A stretch of DNA of 64,000 bases from Mycobacterium sp. (GCA_021732005.1 JAKFVT010000024.1:145351-209350); one strand, 5' to 3'; counted from the first letter of the stretch, positions 40,693 to 53,338 are shown. Translations and numbers: made by a program. Notes: generated by a model from the letters alone, not told the origin.

Positions 40693-42126
40693 CTATTTTT
40701 CGAGATCGGCAGGCGAGGACAGCGTTCCGCGCACTGCGGTCGCGGCCGCGACCGCGGGCGAAACGAGATGTGTGCGCCCGCCCTTGCCCTGCCGGCCTTC
40801 GAAATTCCGATTGGACGTCGACGCGCAGCGCTCCCCCGGCGCCAGCTGATCGGGGTTCATACCCAGGCACATCGAGCAGCCCGCCTGGCGCCAATCGGCA
40901 CCGGCGGCGGTGAAGATCTCGCCCAGCCCTTCACTTTCGGCCTGTGCGCGCACCCGCATCGACCCCGGCACGATCAGCATGCGCACCCCGTCGGCGACCT
41001 TGCGGCCACGCAGCACGTCGGCCACCACCCGCAGATCTTCGATGCGCCCGTTCGTGCACGACCCGACGAAGACGGCGTCGACGCCGACGTCACGCATGGG
41101 AGTGCCCGCCCGAAGGTCCATGTATGCCAACGCCTTCTCGGCGGCCTGTCGCTCGGCGTCGCTGGTCATCAACTCGGGATCGGGCACCGAGGCAGCCAGC
41201 GGAACACCCTGGCCGGGATTCGTGCCCCACGTGACGAAGGGGCTCAGCGTGGTCGCGTCGATGTGGACCTCGGTGTCGAATTCGGCGCCCTCGTCGGTCT
41301 TCAGCGCCTCCCACGCGGTCACGGCCGCATCCCAGTCCGCGCCGGTCGGCGCGTAGGGGCGGCCCCGCAGGAACTCATAGGTCGTCTCGTCCGGCGCCAC
41401 CAACCCGGCACGGGCGCCGGCCTCGATGCTCATGTTGCAGATCGTCATCCGGCTTTCCATCGACAGCGATTCGATGGTGCTGCCCCGATATTCGATGACG
41501 TAACCCTGACCGCCGCCGGTGCCGATCTTGGCGATCACGGCCAGGATGATGTCCTTGGCGCTCACTCCGGGCGGCAGGGCACCGTCGACATTGACCGCCA
41601 TCGTCTTGAACGGACGCAGCGGAAGTGTCTGGGTGGCAAGCACATGCTCGACCTCGGAAGTGCCGATGCCCATCGCGATCGCGCCGAACGCACCGTGGGT
41701 GGAGGTGTGGCTGTCCCCGCACACGATCGTCATGCCGGGCTGGGTCAGTCCCAGCTGGGGTCCCATCACGTGAACGATGCCCTGCTCGACGTCGCCCATC
41801 GGATGCAGCCGGACCCCGAATTCGGCGCAGTTGTGGCGCAGCGTCTCGACTTGGGTCCGGGAGATCGGGTCGGCGATCGGCTTATCTATGTCGACCGTCG
41901 GAACGTTGTGATCTTCGGTGGCGATCGTGAGATCCGGTCGGTGCACCGGACGGCCTGCGAGCCGCAGCCCGTCGAAGGCCTGCGGGCTGGTCACCTCGTG
42001 GATGAGATGGAGATCGATGTAGATCAGGTCGGGTTCACGTGATGAGCCGGTGCCGGTTCCGGCGACCACGACGTGGTCGTCCCACACCTTCTCGGGCAGT
42101 GTCCTGGGCTTGTCGGACTGAGCCAT
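40693..42126 (-). CDS. leuC: 3-isopropylmalate dehydratase large subunit
   Basis: 477-residue aconitase-superfamily subunit carrying the [4Fe-4S] cluster. Seen: KVWDDHVV at the N-terminus, [50 protein letters not shown] (first cluster Cys) and [17 protein letters not shown] (the other two). Operon order leuC-leuD. Expression is probably controlled by the divergent IclR-family gene 75 bp away. Confidence 0.97.
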   Translation of the reverse strand: MAQSDKPRTLPEKVWDDHVVVAGTGTGSSREPDLIYIDLHLIHEVTSPQAFDGLRLAGRPVHRPDLTIATEDHNVPTVDIDKPIADPISRTQVETLRHNCAEFGVRLHPMGDVEQGIVHVMGPQLGLTQPGMTIVCGDSHTSTHGAFGAIAMGIGTSEVEHVLATQTLPLRPFKTMAVNVDGALPPGVSAKDIILAVIAKIGTGGGQGYVIEYRGSTIESLSMESRMTICNMSIEAGARAGLVAPDETTYEFLRGRPYAPTGADWDAAVTAWEALKTDEGAEFDTEVHIDATTLSPFVTWGTNPGQGVPLAASVPDPELMTSDAERQAAEKALAYMDLRAGTPMRDVGVDAVFVGSCTNGRIEDLRVVADVLRGRKVADGVRMLIVPGSMRVRAQAESEGLGEIFTAAGADWRQAGCSMCLGMNPDQLAPGERCASTSNRNFEGRQGKGGRTHLVSPAVAAATAVRGTLSSPADLEK

Positions 42127-42169
42127 GGGTTCTCACTTCACTTCTCGATTCCCGGAACACAAGAGTGGC

Positions 42170-42201
42170 TATCTCACATTTCGGGACGTTAGTATCTCTC
42201 T
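42170..42201. promoter_or_regulatory. leuC/iclR divergent control region
   Basis: Two direct TATCTC copies (42170-42175 and 42193-42198), 23 bp apart (about two helical turns), lie between the divergent genes. TAGTAT (42190-42195) ends 6 bases before the regulator's ATG, the spacing of a leaderless mycobacterial promoter. The repeats may be the regulator's binding site; that is inference. Confidence 0.45.
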
Positions 42202-42903
42202 ATGAGACAGGATAGCGGCATCGGCGTGCTCGACAAAGCCGTGGGCGTACTGCACTCAATCGCCGAGTCCCCCTGCGGTTTGGCCGAACTCTGTGAGCGC
42301 ACCGGCCTGCCCCGTGCGACCGCCCACCGGCTGGCCGCCGGCCTGGAGGTCCACCGACTACTGGCCCGGGACAGCGCGGGACGGTGGCGACTCGGACCGG
42401 CCATCTCCGAATTGGCCGCCCACGTCAACGATCCGCTGCTCGCCGCGGGCGCCACGGTATTGCCCCGGCTTCGGGAGATCACCGGCGAGAGCGTGCAGCT
42501 CTACCGCCGCGAGGGCACCACGCGGATCTGCGTCGCCGCGCTGGAACCCCCTGCCGGACTTCGCGATACCGTGCCCGTCGGGGCGCGCCTGCCGATGACG
42601 GCAGGGTCGGGCGCGAAGGTTCTGCTGGCTTTCAGCGACGCTGCCACCCAGCAGGCCGTCCTCCCGACAGCGAAATTCACCGAACGCACCCTCGCCGAGG
42701 TCCGCCGCCGCGGCTGGGCGCAAAGCGCAGCCGAACGCGAGCCCGGGGTGGCCAGTGTGTCGGCGCCCGTACGGGATCGCACCGGCACGGTGGTGGCAGC
42801 GGTGTCGGTGTCGGGCCCGATCGACCGGATGGGCCGCAGGCCCGGCGCACGTTGGGCAGCCGATCTATTGGCCGCCGCCGACGCACTCACCCGCCGATTG
42901 TGA
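42202..42903 (+). CDS. IclR family regulator, probable leuCD controller
   Basis: 233 residues. An N-terminal winged helix (GVLHSIAESPCGLAELCERTGLPRATAHRLAAGLEVHRLL) is followed by an IclR effector domain (SVQLYRREGTTRICVAALEP, GAKVLLAFSD, SVSAPVRDRTGTVVAAVSVSGP). It is divergent from leuCD, the same arrangement as Streptomyces NdgR and M. tuberculosis Rv2989, which act on leucine and related amino acid genes. The transcript appears leaderless. Confidence 0.88.
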   Translation: MRQDSGIGVLDKAVGVLHSIAESPCGLAELCERTGLPRATAHRLAAGLEVHRLLARDSAGRWRLGPAISELAAHVNDPLLAAGATVLPRLREITGESVQLYRREGTTRICVAALEPPAGLRDTVPVGARLPMTAGSGAKVLLAFSDAATQQAVLPTAKFTERTLAEVRRRGWAQSAAEREPGVASVSAPVRDRTGTVVAAVSVSGPIDRMGRRPGARWAADLLAAADALTRRL

Positions 42904-42945
42904 TCCCCGCGACAGCCGCACCGTAGGGCCTGACAAACTGACGCC

Positions 42946-43443
42946 ATGGGAACCAATCAGCGCAACCAGATCGTCATGTCGGACGCCGAAGTCGCCGACT
43001 TCGTTGCACGCAGCCGCACCGGCACCATGGCGACCATCGGACCCGACGGCCAGCCGCATCTCGTGGCCATGTGGTACGGCGTTCTCGACGGCGAGATCTG
43101 GGTCGAGACGAAAGCCAAGTCGCAGAAGGCCGTGAACCTGCGTCGCGACCCGCGGGTGAGCTTCCTCATCGAGGACGGCGACACCTACGACAGCCTGCGC
43201 GGCGTCTCCTTCGAGGGTGTCGCCGAGATCGTCGAGGACCCCGACACCATCTTCAAAGTCGGCATCAGCGTGTGGGAGCGCTACAACGGCCCCTACACCG
43301 ATGACCTCAAGCCGGCCGTCGACATGATGATGAACAAGCGTGTGGCGGTGCGCATTGTGGCCAAGCGCACAAGATCCTGGGATCACGGCAAGCTCGGCTT
43401 GCCCCCGATGCCCTTGGCCGGCTCCACCGCGCCGGCCGAGTAA
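42946..43443 (+). CDS. Pyridoxamine-5'-phosphate-oxidase-fold flavin/F420 protein
   Basis: 165 residues of the split-barrel fold: TGTMATIGPDGQPHLVAMWYGVLDGEIWVET, then KSQKAVNLRRDPRVSFLIEDGDTYDSLRGVSFEGVAEIV. This matches the actinobacterial FDOR-B type (Rv2991 position), many of which bind F420 or FMN. Cofactor and substrate cannot be read directly. A strong hairpin follows the stop. Confidence 0.82.
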   Translation: MGTNQRNQIVMSDAEVADFVARSRTGTMATIGPDGQPHLVAMWYGVLDGEIWVETKAKSQKAVNLRRDPRVSFLIEDGDTYDSLRGVSFEGVAEIVEDPDTIFKVGISVWERYNGPYTDDLKPAVDMMMNKRVAVRIVAKRTRSWDHGKLGLPPMPLAGSTAPAE

Positions 43444-43461
43444 TTCGGCGGAGAAACGACG

Positions 43462-43488
43462 AATCGCCCGGTCAATGACCGGGCGATT
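43462..43488. terminator. Hairpin between the split-barrel gene and tRNA-Glu
   Basis: Perfect 12-bp arms AATCGCCCGGTC and GACCGGGCGATT with a 3-base loop, followed on the plus strand by TTGATTTGG. It probably ends the upstream plus-strand transcript and the minus-strand tRNA transcript. Confidence 0.75.
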
Positions 43489-43496
43489 TGATTTGG

Positions 43497-43569
43497 TAGC
43501 CCCGATGGGATTCGAACCCACGCTACCGCCGTGAGAGGGCGGCGTCCTAGGCCGCTAGACGACGGGGCC
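43497..43569 (-). tRNA. tRNA-Glu (CTC)
   Basis: The minus strand folds into a cloverleaf. The acceptor GGCCCCG pairs with CGGGGCT, the anticodon stem is CCGCC/GGCGG with loop CTCTCAC (anticodon CTC), and the T-arm contains GGTTCGAATCC. 73 nt without CCA. It lies beside gltX, whose product charges it. Confidence 0.95.
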
Positions 43570-43644
43570 AGAACCAAATCCGTGGCGCGCCGTGCGGCGC
43601 ACCGGGTTGCCAGCATAGCCCAGAGGGCGTTGCCGACATAATTG

Positions 43645-43716
43645 CTGGGGTACCAGGACTCGAACCTAGAATGAGGGAATCAGAATCCCTAGTGTTGCCA
43701 ATTACACCATACCCCA
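43645..43716 (-). tRNA. tRNA-Gln (CTG)
   Basis: The acceptor TGGGGTA pairs with TACCCCA, the anticodon stem is AGGGA/TCCCT with loop TTCTGAT (anticodon CTG), and the T-arm contains GGTTCGAGTCC. 72 nt. In actinobacteria it is charged with glutamate by GltX and then amidated by GatCAB, which fits its place next to gltX and tRNA-Glu. Confidence 0.95.
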
Positions 43717-43819
43717 TCATCGACCTATAACCGCTGGTCAAGCGACCTTTTCCTGGTTTCCCAGGGGGTGAAGGCCGCTCCGCCGTGGTTGCGGGCCGAC
43801 GAGCAGACTATCAAAGATT

Positions 43820-45310
43820 TTACCCGTCTTTTTCGGCCCCCCCGGCCTGCTCGTGCGCTCCCCGCAGTCGCTGCAGGCTGCGGTCACGACCGAGAAGTTC
43901 CAGGGACTCGAACAGCGGTGGGCTGATCGTGGATCCGGTCACCGCGACCCGGATCGGGCCGAACGCCTTGCGCGGCTTGAGTTCGAGGCCCTCCAGCAGC
44001 GCGGCCTTCAACGCCTCCTCGATGGCCGGCGTCGTCCACTCGGCTACCGCGTCGAGCGCGGTGATCGCCGCGGCCAGCACCGGCGCCGCATCGGGGCGGA
44101 GTTCCTTGGCGGCAGCCTTGGGGTCCAGCTCGTAGGCGTCATCGTCGAAGAACTTCAGCAGTGACCACCCGTCGGAGAGCACCACGATGCGGGTCTGCAC
44201 CAGCTGCGCGGCGGTGGCGAAACCCGCGTCGTCCAGCCCGGTGTCGTGGCCGTGCGCGTCGAAGTAGGCCCGCAACCGCGCGGCGAACTCTGCCTCGTCG
44301 AGACGGCGAATGTGCTCAGCGTTGATCGCGTCGGCCTTCTTCTGGTCGAAGCGTGCCGGGTTGGAGTTGACGTCGACAACGTCGAAGGCGGCGACCATCT
44401 CGTCGAGGGTGAAGATGTCCCGGTCCTGGGCGATCCCCCAGCCCAGCAGCGCCAGATAGTTCAGCAGCCCCTCGGGGAGGAATCCCCGATCGCGGTGCAG
44501 GAACAGGTTGGACTCCGGGTCGCGCTTGGACAGCTTCTTGGTGCCCTCCCCCAACACCGGTGGCAGGTGCGCGAATTCGGGCACTCGCTCGGCCACCCCG
44601 ATGCGTATGAGCGCCTGGTACAGCGCGATCTGACGCGGCGTCGAGGGCAGCAGGTCCTCACCGCGCAGCACATGGGTGATCTTCATCAGTGCGTCGTCGA
44701 CCGGATTGACCAAGGTGTACAACGGTTCTCCCGTCGCCCGGGTCAGGGCGAAGTCGGGAACCGTACCGGCGGCGAACGTCGTGGTGCCGCGGACCAGGTC
44801 GTGCCAGCTGATGTCCTCGTCGGGCATCCGCAGCCGCATGACCGCGTTGCGCCCCTCGGCAGCGAAGGCGGCGCGCTGCTCGTCGGTCAGGTCGCGGTCG
44901 TAATTGTCATAGCCCAGTTTGGGATTGCGGCCTGCCGCCACATGTCGGGCCTCGACCTCCTCCGGCGTGGAGTAGGCCAGGTAGGCCTCGCCGGCGTCGA
45001 GCAGACGTGCCAGCACGTCGCGGTACAGCTCGGTACGTTGCGACTGCCGGTACGGCTCGTGGGGCCCGCCGACCTCCGGGCCCTCGTCCCAGTCCAGACC
45101 CAGCCACCGCAACGCGTCAAGCAGTGCGGCATAGCTTTCCTCGGAGTCGCGCGCGGCGTCGGTGTCCTCGATGCGGAACACGAAGGTGCCACCGGTATGC
45201 CGGGCGTAGGCCCAGTTGAACAGTGCGGTGCGCACCATCCCGACGTGCGGGATTCCGGTCGGCGACGGGCAAAACCGAACGCGCACAGTGTCGTTGGCGG
45301 CCGCGGTCAT
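43820..45310 (-). CDS. gltX: Glutamyl-tRNA synthetase
   Basis: 496-residue class I synthetase. The HIGH-type motif is in [26 protein letters not shown], followed by [33 protein letters not shown]; the KMSKS equivalent is [13 protein letters not shown] near residue 255. The ATG at 45310 overlaps the upstream hydrolase stop (TGATG). It is non-discriminating in this lineage, so it serves tRNA-Glu and tRNA-Gln, both encoded just downstream on the same strand. Confidence 0.97.
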   Translation of the reverse strand: MTAAANDTVRVRFCPSPTGIPHVGMVRTALFNWAYARHTGGTFVFRIEDTDAARDSEESYAALLDALRWLGLDWDEGPEVGGPHEPYRQSQRTELYRDVLARLLDAGEAYLAYSTPEEVEARHVAAGRNPKLGYDNYDRDLTDEQRAAFAAEGRNAVMRLRMPDEDISWHDLVRGTTTFAAGTVPDFALTRATGEPLYTLVNPVDDALMKITHVLRGEDLLPSTPRQIALYQALIRIGVAERVPEFAHLPPVLGEGTKKLSKRDPESNLFLHRDRGFLPEGLLNYLALLGWGIAQDRDIFTLDEMVAAFDVVDVNSNPARFDQKKADAINAEHIRRLDEAEFAARLRAYFDAHGHDTGLDDAGFATAAQLVQTRIVVLSDGWSLLKFFDDDAYELDPKAAAKELRPDAAPVLAAAITALDAVAEWTTPAIEEALKAALLEGLELKPRKAFGPIRVAVTGSTISPPLFESLELLGRDRSLQRLRGAHEQAGGAEKDG

Positions 45311-46086
45311 CAATTGGCCTTTCGGATCACGGGATTGGACAGCGTTCCGATGCCCTCGACGCTGATGCTGACGGTGTCGCCGTTCTCGATCGGCCCGACG
45401 CCTTCGGGTGTGCCGGTGAGAATGAGATCACCGGGCAGCAACGTCATCACCGCCGAGATCCACTCGATGATGGCGCCGATGTCGTGGATCATCATCGAAG
45501 TCCGGCTCAGTTGGCGCACCTCGCCGTTGACCTCGGTGCGGATCTCCAGGTCGGCGGGATCGAGGTCGGTGACGATCCACGGGCCGACGGGACAGAACGT
45601 GTCGTGGCCCTTCGCGCGCATCCACTGGCCGTCCGCTTTCTGCTGATCGCGGGCGGACACGTCGTTGGCGATGGTGTAGCCGAGGATGTTCTCCGCGGCA
45701 CGGGCGGCGGGGACGTCCTTGCAGGGCCGGCCGATCACCACGGCGAGTTCGCCCTCATGGTGTACCGGTGAAGCATTGGCAGGCAACTGAATTGGCACAC
45801 CGGGGCCGATGATCGCGGTGTTGGGCTTGAGGAATATCACCGGATCCTCCGGCGCCTCACCGCCCATCTCCGCGATGTGCGCCGCGTAGTTCTTGCCCAT
45901 GCAGACCACCTTGCTGGCCAGGATCGGCGCCAGCAGGCGCACATCGGCCAGCGGCCAGGTCCGGCCGGTGAACGTCGGCGTGCCGAACGGGTGTTCGGCG
46001 ATTTCGCGAACGATTTCGCTCCCGCGGTCCCCTTCGATACTGACGAAGGCGACCCCATCGGGGCTGGCGATTCGACCCAGGCGCAT
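45310..46086 (-). CDS. Fumarylacetoacetate hydrolase family protein
   Basis: 258 residues. The C-terminal FAH domain shows [55 protein letters not shown] with Glu metal ligands, [15 protein letters not shown] and [23 protein letters not shown]. Family members hydrolyse or decarboxylate diketo acids in aromatic catabolism. The substrate is unknown; matches Rv2993c. Coupled with gltX. Confidence 0.9.
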   Translation of the reverse strand: MRLGRIASPDGVAFVSIEGDRGSEIVREIAEHPFGTPTFTGRTWPLADVRLLAPILASKVVCMGKNYAAHIAEMGGEAPEDPVIFLKPNTAIIGPGVPIQLPANASPVHHEGELAVVIGRPCKDVPAARAAENILGYTIANDVSARDQQKADGQWMRAKGHDTFCPVGPWIVTDLDPADLEIRTEVNGEVRQLSRTSMMIHDIGAIIEWISAVMTLLPGDLILTGTPEGVGPIENGDTVSISVEGIGTLSNPVIRKAN

Positions 46087-46260
46087 GGCGACAGCCTAGT
46101 GCTGCGGCCACGCAGAGCCGAAAGCCCCCGATCGGCGTTGAGTGAGACGTCACGCTCGCCGCTTCTCACGCTTCCCCTGCGACAGCGCTCACTCACTGCG
46201 ATGTCCCATATTTTGAGAAACAAATTCAGCATTGTGGGAACCGAATGGAATCATGAACGC

Positions 46261-47445
46261 ATGGCCGTCGACACGATCAGCACCGTGCGGCGATGGATGA
46301 TGCTCGTGATCGCGCTGTTCGCAACGCTGTCCGCCAACGTCTTCATCAACGGCGCCGCCTTCCTCATCCCCACGCTGCACACCACGATGGGCCTCGACCT
46401 GGCCAAGGCCGGCCTGGTGTCGGCGATGCCAAGCTTCGGGATGGTGCTGACCCTGATCCTCTGGGGTTACGTGGTGGACCGCGTCGGTGAGCGCTTCGTG
46501 TTGAGCCTCGGCTCGGCGTTGACTGCCATGGCGGCACTGGCTGCAGCGGCATCGCACTCGCTGATCCTCGTGAGCGTCTTCCTGTTCCTCGGCGGAACGG
46601 CGGCGGCCAGCAGCAATTCGGCCAGCGGCCGGCTGGTGGTCGGGTGGTTTCCACCACATCAGCGCGGACTGGTGATGGGCATTCGCCAAACCGCCCAGCC
46701 GCTGGGAGTGGCCGTCGGCGCGTTGGTCATTCCCCGTCTGGCCCAATCCCACGGAGTCGGGCTGGCGCTGTTGTTCCCGGCGATCGTGTGCGGGGTGGCG
46801 GCACTGGTGTGCGCCGTCGTCGTGGCCGATCCGCCGCGACCGCCGCGCGCCGAGGCGCCGGCCGAGCATCTGGCCAACCCCTACCGGGGATCCGCCGTGC
46901 TGTGGCGCATTCATGCGGTGTCGGTGCTGCTGGTCGTACCGCAGTGCGTGGTGTGGACGTTCACCCTGGTGTGGCTGATCGCCGACCGTGGTTGGTCGGC
47001 GGAATCCGCAGGCGTGCTGGTGATGGTCGCGCAGGTCCTGGGGGCGCTGGGCCGCATCGCCGCCGGACGCTGGTCGGACTGGATGGGTTCCCGGATGCGC
47101 CCTATCCGGATGATCGCCGCGGCCGCGGCCGCGGCGATGGCGCTGCTGGCGCTGACCGGCGCGCTGCATTCGCCGCTGAGCATCGCGGTGATGGTTGTCG
47201 CCTCGGTGATCACCGTCGTCGACAACGGCTTGGCATTCACCGCGATCGCCGAGATCGCCGGACCGTTCTGGAGCGGGCGCGCACTGGGCACGCAGAACAC
47301 CAGCCAGCTGCTGGCCGCCGGTCTCACCCCGCCGTTGTTCGGCGCACTGATCGGCGTCCTGGGCTACCCGGTCGCATTTGCGGTGTGCGCGCTGTTCCCG
47401 GTGGTGGCACTGCCTTTGGTGCCGACCGACCCGCCGAGCTCCTAG
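46261..47445 (+). CDS. MFS transporter
   Basis: 394-residue major facilitator with 12 predicted membrane segments. The loop-2 motif [13 protein letters not shown] lies near residue 70 and its second-half counterpart [17 protein letters not shown] near 270. I chose the ATG at 46261 ([12 protein letters not shown]) because hydrophobic helix 1 starts shortly after. Substrate unknown (Rv2994 position). Its TAG overlaps the leuB TAG (CTAG) in convergent orientation. Confidence 0.88.
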   Translation: MAVDTISTVRRWMMLVIALFATLSANVFINGAAFLIPTLHTTMGLDLAKAGLVSAMPSFGMVLTLILWGYVVDRVGERFVLSLGSALTAMAALAAAASHSLILVSVFLFLGGTAAASSNSASGRLVVGWFPPHQRGLVMGIRQTAQPLGVAVGALVIPRLAQSHGVGLALLFPAIVCGVAALVCAVVVADPPRPPRAEAPAEHLANPYRGSAVLWRIHAVSVLLVVPQCVVWTFTLVWLIADRGWSAESAGVLVMVAQVLGALGRIAAGRWSDWMGSRMRPIRMIAAAAAAAMALLALTGALHSPLSIAVMVVASVITVVDNGLAFTAIAEIAGPFWSGRALGTQNTSQLLAAGLTPPLFGALIGVLGYPVAFAVCALFPVVALPLVPTDPPSS

Positions 47446-48452
47446 AGCGCCGCGCGGATCCGCTCGCCGACCTCGCGGGTCGACAACGTCGCGTCCCCAC
47501 GGGTGGCCAGATGGTTGGCAACGGCTTTGTCGACCCGGGCCGAAGCGGCGTCCTCGCCGACGTGACCGAGCAGCAGCGCCACCGACATCACCGCGGCCGT
47601 CGGGTCCGCGATGCCCTGACCCGCGATGTCGGGCGCACTGCCGTGAACCGGTTCGAACATCGACGGATTGGTGCGCGTGGCATCGATATTGCCGCTCGCG
47701 GCCAGACCGATTCCGCCGCAGACGGCGGCCGACAGATCGGTGATGATGTCGCCAAAGAGGTTGTCGGTGACGATGACGTCGAACCGACCCGGATCGGTGA
47801 CCATGTGGATGGTCGCGGCGTCGATGTGCTGATAAGCGACTTCCACATCGGGGAATTCGGCGCCGACCTCGGCCACCACCCGCGACCACAGGCTGCCCGC
47901 GAACGTCAGCACGTTCGTCTTGTGGACCAGCGTCAGATGCTTGCGCCGGGACTGCGCGCGGGCGAACGCATCACGCACCACGCGCTCGACACCGAACGCG
48001 GTGTTCACGCTGACTTCGGTGGCCACCTCGTGCGGGGTGCCGACGCGCAGCGCGCCGCCGTTGCCGGTGTACGGGCCCTCGGTGCCTTCGCGCACCACGA
48101 CGAAATCGATACCGGTCACCCCGGACAGTGGACTGTCCACACCGGGATACAGCCGGCCCGGTCGCAGATTGACGTGATGATCCAGCGCGAAGCGGAGTTT
48201 GAGCAGCAGCCCGCGCTCCAGGACACCGCTGGGCACCGACGGGTCGCCGATCGCGCCGAGCAGGATGGCGTCGTAGCCGCGCAGCTCCTCGATGGTCTCT
48301 TCGGTCAGCAGCTCACCGCTGGCGTGGTAGCGACGCGCACCGAGGTCGTACTCGGTCTTCTCCACGCCGGGCAGCACCACATCGAGCACCTGAAGCGCTT
48401 CGTCGATCACTTCCGGGCCGATACCGTCGCCCGCGATCACCGCCAGTTTCAT
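47442..48452 (-). CDS. leuB: 3-isopropylmalate dehydrogenase
   Basis: 336 residues; oxidative decarboxylation in leucine synthesis. Motifs: [86 protein letters not shown] and [17 protein letters not shown]. The ATG overlaps the serA stop by 4 bp, so leuB is translated from a serA-leuB transcript. Confidence 0.97.
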   Translation of the reverse strand: MKLAVIAGDGIGPEVIDEALQVLDVVLPGVEKTEYDLGARRYHASGELLTEETIEELRGYDAILLGAIGDPSVPSGVLERGLLLKLRFALDHHVNLRPGRLYPGVDSPLSGVTGIDFVVVREGTEGPYTGNGGALRVGTPHEVATEVSVNTAFGVERVVRDAFARAQSRRKHLTLVHKTNVLTFAGSLWSRVVAEVGAEFPDVEVAYQHIDAATIHMVTDPGRFDVIVTDNLFGDIITDLSAAVCGGIGLAASGNIDATRTNPSMFEPVHGSAPDIAGQGIADPTAAVMSVALLLGHVGEDAASARVDKAVANHLATRGDATLSTREVGERIRAAL

Positions 48453-50035
48453 GACAGGTCCACCACTTCCAGGGTCGTCGCGCCGACGGCCGTGCGGATC
48501 GCCGACCGGACATCGTCGGACACATCGCGGTCCAGCCGCAGCATCAGGGTCGCGGCCTCGCCGCTGGTGTCCTGGCTCAGCTGAGCCGCCAGGATGTTCA
48601 CGTCGGCGTTGCCGAGCACCGTGCCGATCTTGCCCAGCGCACCGGGCTGATCCGAGTAGTGCAGCACCAGGTTCACGCCCTCAGCGCGCAGATCGAAGTT
48701 GCGCCCGTTGATCTGGACAACCTTTTCGACCTGCTGCGGGCCGGACAACGTGCCGGACACGTTGGTGGCGGTGCCGTCGGGACCGACCACCCGGACGTCG
48801 ATCAGGCTGCGGTGGTTGGGGCTCTCGCTCGCCGTCGTCAATTCGCTCTGCAGGCCGCGTTCGGCGGCCAGGTTCGGTGCGTTGACGAACGTCACCTGCT
48901 GATCGGTTACCGTCGAGAAGAATCCGCGCAGCGCCGAAAGTTTCAGTACCTCAACATCTTCGGAGGCGATCTCACCGGAGACCCGGACCGACAGATTCGA
49001 CGCGGCACCGGTCGAGAGCACCCCGACGAGCAGGCCGAGCTTGCGGGCCAGATCCAGCCAGGGCGCGACCTCTTCGCTGACCGCACCGCCGCCGACGTTC
49101 ACCGCATCCGGCACGAACTCGCCGGCCAGCGCCAGCTTCACGCTCGCCGCCACATCGGTGCCGGCCCGGTCCTGAGCCTCGGCGGTGGAGGCACCCAGGT
49201 GCGGGGTGACAACCACCTGCGGCAGGTCGAACAACGGGCTGTCGGTGCACGGTTCGGTGCTGAAGACGTCGAGGCCCGCCGCGAACACATGGCCACTGGT
49301 GATCGCATCGGCAAGTGCGTGCTCGTCGATCAGACCACCACGGGCCGCGTTGACGATGACCACGCCCTTCTTGGTTTTCGCCAGCGCCTCCTTGCCGAGC
49401 AGACCCGCGGTCTCCGGGGTCTTGGGCAGGTGCACAGAGATGAAGTCGGCGCGGGCCAGCAGGTCGTCGAGCGACATCAGCTCGATGCCGAGCTGGGCGG
49501 CGCGAGCCGCGGGCACGTAGGGGTCGTAGGCGATGACACGGGTGCCGAAGGCGGCCAGGCGCTGGGCCACCAGCTGTCCGATCCGGCCAAGACCCACCAC
49601 GCCGACGGTCTTGCCGTAGATCTCGGTGCCGGAGAACGACGACCGCTTCCAGGTGTGCTCCCGCAGCGTCGCATCGGCGGCGGGGATCTGCCGCGCGGCC
49701 GACAACATCAGGGCCAGCGCGTGCTCGGCGGCGCTGTGGATGTTCGACGTCGGCGCGTTGACGACCAGCACCCCGGCGGCAGTGGCGGCGTCGACGTCGA
49801 CGTTGTCCAATCCGACCCCGGCGCGGGCGACGATCTTCAGCTTGGGCGCGGCGGCGATGACCTCGGCGTCCACCGTGGTGGCCGAGCGCACCAGCAGGGC
49901 ATCGGCGTCGGCGACGGCGGCCAGCAGTTTCGGCCGGTCCGGGCCGTCGACCCAACGCACCTCGACCTGGTCACCCAGGGCGGCGACGGTGGACTCGGCG
50001 AGTTTGTCTGCGATCAACACAACGGGCAGATTCAC
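48449..50035 (-). CDS. serA: D-3-phosphoglycerate dehydrogenase, long form
   Basis: 528 residues; first step of serine synthesis. Starts at the GTG at 50035 ([12 protein letters not shown]), giving the length of the long mycobacterial form. The NAD domain has [25 protein letters not shown], the catalytic parts are [13 protein letters not shown] and [16 protein letters not shown], and an inserted allosteric substrate-binding domain precedes the C-terminal ACT domain ([26 protein letters not shown]) that senses serine. Confidence 0.97.
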   Translation of the reverse strand: MNLPVVLIADKLAESTVAALGDQVEVRWVDGPDRPKLLAAVADADALLVRSATTVDAEVIAAAPKLKIVARAGVGLDNVDVDAATAAGVLVVNAPTSNIHSAAEHALALMLSAARQIPAADATLREHTWKRSSFSGTEIYGKTVGVVGLGRIGQLVAQRLAAFGTRVIAYDPYVPAARAAQLGIELMSLDDLLARADFISVHLPKTPETAGLLGKEALAKTKKGVVIVNAARGGLIDEHALADAITSGHVFAAGLDVFSTEPCTDSPLFDLPQVVVTPHLGASTAEAQDRAGTDVAASVKLALAGEFVPDAVNVGGGAVSEEVAPWLDLARKLGLLVGVLSTGAASNLSVRVSGEIASEDVEVLKLSALRGFFSTVTDQQVTFVNAPNLAAERGLQSELTTASESPNHRSLIDVRVVGPDGTATNVSGTLSGPQQVEKVVQINGRNFDLRAEGVNLVLHYSDQPGALGKIGTVLGNADVNILAAQLSQDTSGEAATLMLRLDRDVSDDVRSAIRTAVGATTLEVVDLS

Positions 50036-50100
50036 GCCGGTCAGCCTAGTGGTTGTCGCCCGGTGGACGATCATCGGCCGTGGTGCGGTCTACTTAGGCG

Positions 50101-51528
50101 GTGGACGTGACCGTCGTCGGTAGTGGTCCCAATGGGTTGGCGGCCGCCGTCATCTGCGCGCGAGCCGGCTTGTCGGTGCGCGTCATCGAAGGCCAGTCGA
50201 CGTTCGGCGGCGGTGCCCGCACGGCGGCCGACCCGGAGTATCCCGACATCCGCCATGACGTCTGCTCTGCGGTGCACCCGCTGGCACTGGCCTCGCCCTT
50301 CTTCGCCGAGTTCGACCTCTCGGCGCGGGGCGTCGAGTTGGTGGTCCCGGAGATCTCCTACGCGAACCCGCTGCCGAACCGGCCCGCCGCGATCGCGTAC
50401 CACTCGCTGCAGCGCACCTGCGCCGAGCTCGACGAGGGCGGCTCATGGCGGCGGCTGTTCGGTCCGCTGGCCTCTCATCCCGACGGTGTGCTCGGATTCT
50501 TCCTCGGCGACAAGCGCTCGCTGCCACCCGATCTCCTCACCACCGTGCGATCGGGGCTGCGGGTGCTCGCCCAGGGCAGCCCGGCCTGGGGCGTGCTGCG
50601 TGGCGAGGACGCCCGCGCGTTGTTCACCGGCGTTGGCACCCATGCGATCTCGACGATGCCGTCGCCGGTCAACAGTGGCGCGGGGATCATGCTCGGCACG
50701 GTGGCGCACACCGCGGGCTGGCCGGTGCCGGTCGGCGGCAGCCAGGTGATCGTCGACGCGATGCTCGCTGATCTCCAGGCCCACGGCGGCGAACTGGTGG
50801 TCGGCGAGCCGGTGACCTCCCCCCCGCCGGGTGTGGTGATCTACGACACCGCGCCGACCGCGCTGCTGGACATCTACGGCTCAGCGGTACCGGATGGCTA
50901 CGCAAAGTCCTTGCGGCGATACAAGTTCGGTCCGGGCGTCTGCAAGGTGGACTTCGTGCTCTCCGGCGACATCCCCTGGCGTGACGAGCGGATGGCTGCC
51001 TCCCCCACCGTCCACATGGGTGGGACCCGCGCGCAGATGGCGTACGGCGAGAAGGAGATCGCCTCGGGGCGGCACGCCGAGTGGCCGATGACACTGGCGG
51101 CGCTGCCGCACCTGTCCGACCCGTCGCGGATCGACTCCGCGGGTCGGCGACCGCTGTGGACGTACGCGCACGTTCCGTCGAACTCGACCGAGGACGTCAC
51201 GGAGACGGTCATCAGGCTGTTCGAGAACGCCGCACCCGGTTTCCGCGACCTGGTGCTGGCGTCGCGATGTGTAACCGCGGCGCAGATGCCTGCGCACAAC
51301 GCGAACTACGTCGGCGGCGACATCATCGTCGGCGGGGCGACGCTGTTCGCGGCGATGGTCGGGCCGACGCTGCGCTGGAATCCGTGGACCACCCCGATCC
51401 CCAAGGCGTACCTGAGTTCGTCGGCGACTCCACCGGGCACCGGCGTGCACGGGATGTGTGGCTACTACGCCGCGCGCACGGTGCTCAAGCGCGAATTCGG
51501 TCTGCCGCTACCGTCGCTCGCCCCGTAA
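50101..51528 (+). CDS. Phytoene-dehydrogenase-like FAD oxidoreductase
   Basis: 475 residues. The N-terminal dinucleotide-binding motif [31 protein letters not shown] is followed by GGGARTA, as in the CrtI/amine-oxidase superfamily. The C-terminus has [15 protein letters not shown] and [17 protein letters not shown]. It starts at the GTG at 50101, divergent from serA. No carotenoid genes are adjacent, so the substrate is unknown (Rv2997 position). Confidence 0.88.
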   Translation: MDVTVVGSGPNGLAAAVICARAGLSVRVIEGQSTFGGGARTAADPEYPDIRHDVCSAVHPLALASPFFAEFDLSARGVELVVPEISYANPLPNRPAAIAYHSLQRTCAELDEGGSWRRLFGPLASHPDGVLGFFLGDKRSLPPDLLTTVRSGLRVLAQGSPAWGVLRGEDARALFTGVGTHAISTMPSPVNSGAGIMLGTVAHTAGWPVPVGGSQVIVDAMLADLQAHGGELVVGEPVTSPPPGVVIYDTAPTALLDIYGSAVPDGYAKSLRRYKFGPGVCKVDFVLSGDIPWRDERMAASPTVHMGGTRAQMAYGEKEIASGRHAEWPMTLAALPHLSDPSRIDSAGRRPLWTYAHVPSNSTEDVTETVIRLFENAAPGFRDLVLASRCVTAAQMPAHNANYVGGDIIVGGATLFAAMVGPTLRWNPWTTPIPKAYLSSSATPPGTGVHGMCGYYAARTVLKREFGLPLPSLAP

Positions 51529-51656
51529 TTCAGCGATTTGGGCGGATAGCAGTCGCACACCCGACCGACCCGTTCGGACCTATACAGAGCCGCTTACTGT
51601 TGTAACTTCGGTAATTCGGTCACCTGGGCCGCCGTGACGCCCTACCATCAGCGGCC

Positions 51657-52244
51657 ATGACCACTCCGCCGGCTGTGACCACCAACGCCGTTGCCGCCGA
51701 ACGCAGTCCCATCCCCCTGCGGGAGCGCCGCTACGACTGGTTCTTCATCGTCGTGTTCACTGTGTTCATCGGCTCCTCCTTCACCGGCGACATCGTGAAC
51801 ATGGTGAGCCGCCCCGACCCGGACTCTGATTTCTTCCTCGCCCGGGTCGTCTACCACGTGTACGCGGGCGGCACCGACCCGTTGCTGATCGCCAACCCGC
51901 GCTTCCTCCAAGTGAGCGCGAGCGTATCGGCGCTCGTCTTCGGCAGCTTCTACGTGCTGCTCGTCTACGCCTTCATCCGCGGCCGAGAGTGGGTCCGCAC
52001 GCCGTCTTTCATCTACACCGGGATGGTCGTGCAGACCACGTTCATCGTGGTGATGGTCGGATTAGCCGGGGACACAAGCCTTTTCCAGGCGGTCTGCAAC
52101 ACGGCCTACGACTACACGTTCACCAACGTGCCGAAGGCGCTCGCATACAACTTGCCATACATCATCGTGCCGATCCTGCTGGCCGCGCGGATGTGGCGGG
52201 CCCACCCGTTCACCCGGCCCCTGAATGCGAATTCGGCGCGCTAA
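51657..52244 (+). CDS. Polytopic membrane protein, EXPERA/TMEM97-like
   Basis: 195 residues with four likely membrane segments (WFFIVVFTVFIGSSF, VSASVSALVFGSFYVLLVYAFI, FIYTGMVVQTTFIVVMVGLAG, LPYIIVPILLAARMW). The layout and the segment VPKALAYNLPYIIVPILLAARM resemble the EXPERA fold of TMEM97 and emopamil-binding proteins; this is a weak motif-level resemblance. Its last codons form one arm of a hairpin shared with ilvC. Confidence 0.6.
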   Translation: MTTPPAVTTNAVAAERSPIPLRERRYDWFFIVVFTVFIGSSFTGDIVNMVSRPDPDSDFFLARVVYHVYAGGTDPLLIANPRFLQVSASVSALVFGSFYVLLVYAFIRGREWVRTPSFIYTGMVVQTTFIVVMVGLAGDTSLFQAVCNTAYDYTFTNVPKALAYNLPYIIVPILLAARMWRAHPFTRPLNANSAR

Positions 52245-52274
52245 CCGCCGCTGAGCGACAGTTAGCGCGCCGAA
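52232..52274. terminator. Hairpin between the membrane protein gene and ilvC
   Basis: Perfect 14-bp arms TTCGGCGCGCTAAC (52232-52245) and its complement (52261-52274), with a 15-base loop. One arm lies in the last codons of the upstream gene. Probably terminates both convergent transcripts. Confidence 0.7.
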
Positions 52275-52285
52275 ATTCGTTGCCG

Positions 52286-53338
<1,053 letters not shown>

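Noticed and set aside
45877..46260. N-terminal extension of the MFS transporter
   Set aside because: It lies over the antisense hydrolase gene and has no membrane helix. The ATG at 46261 directly precedes helix 1.
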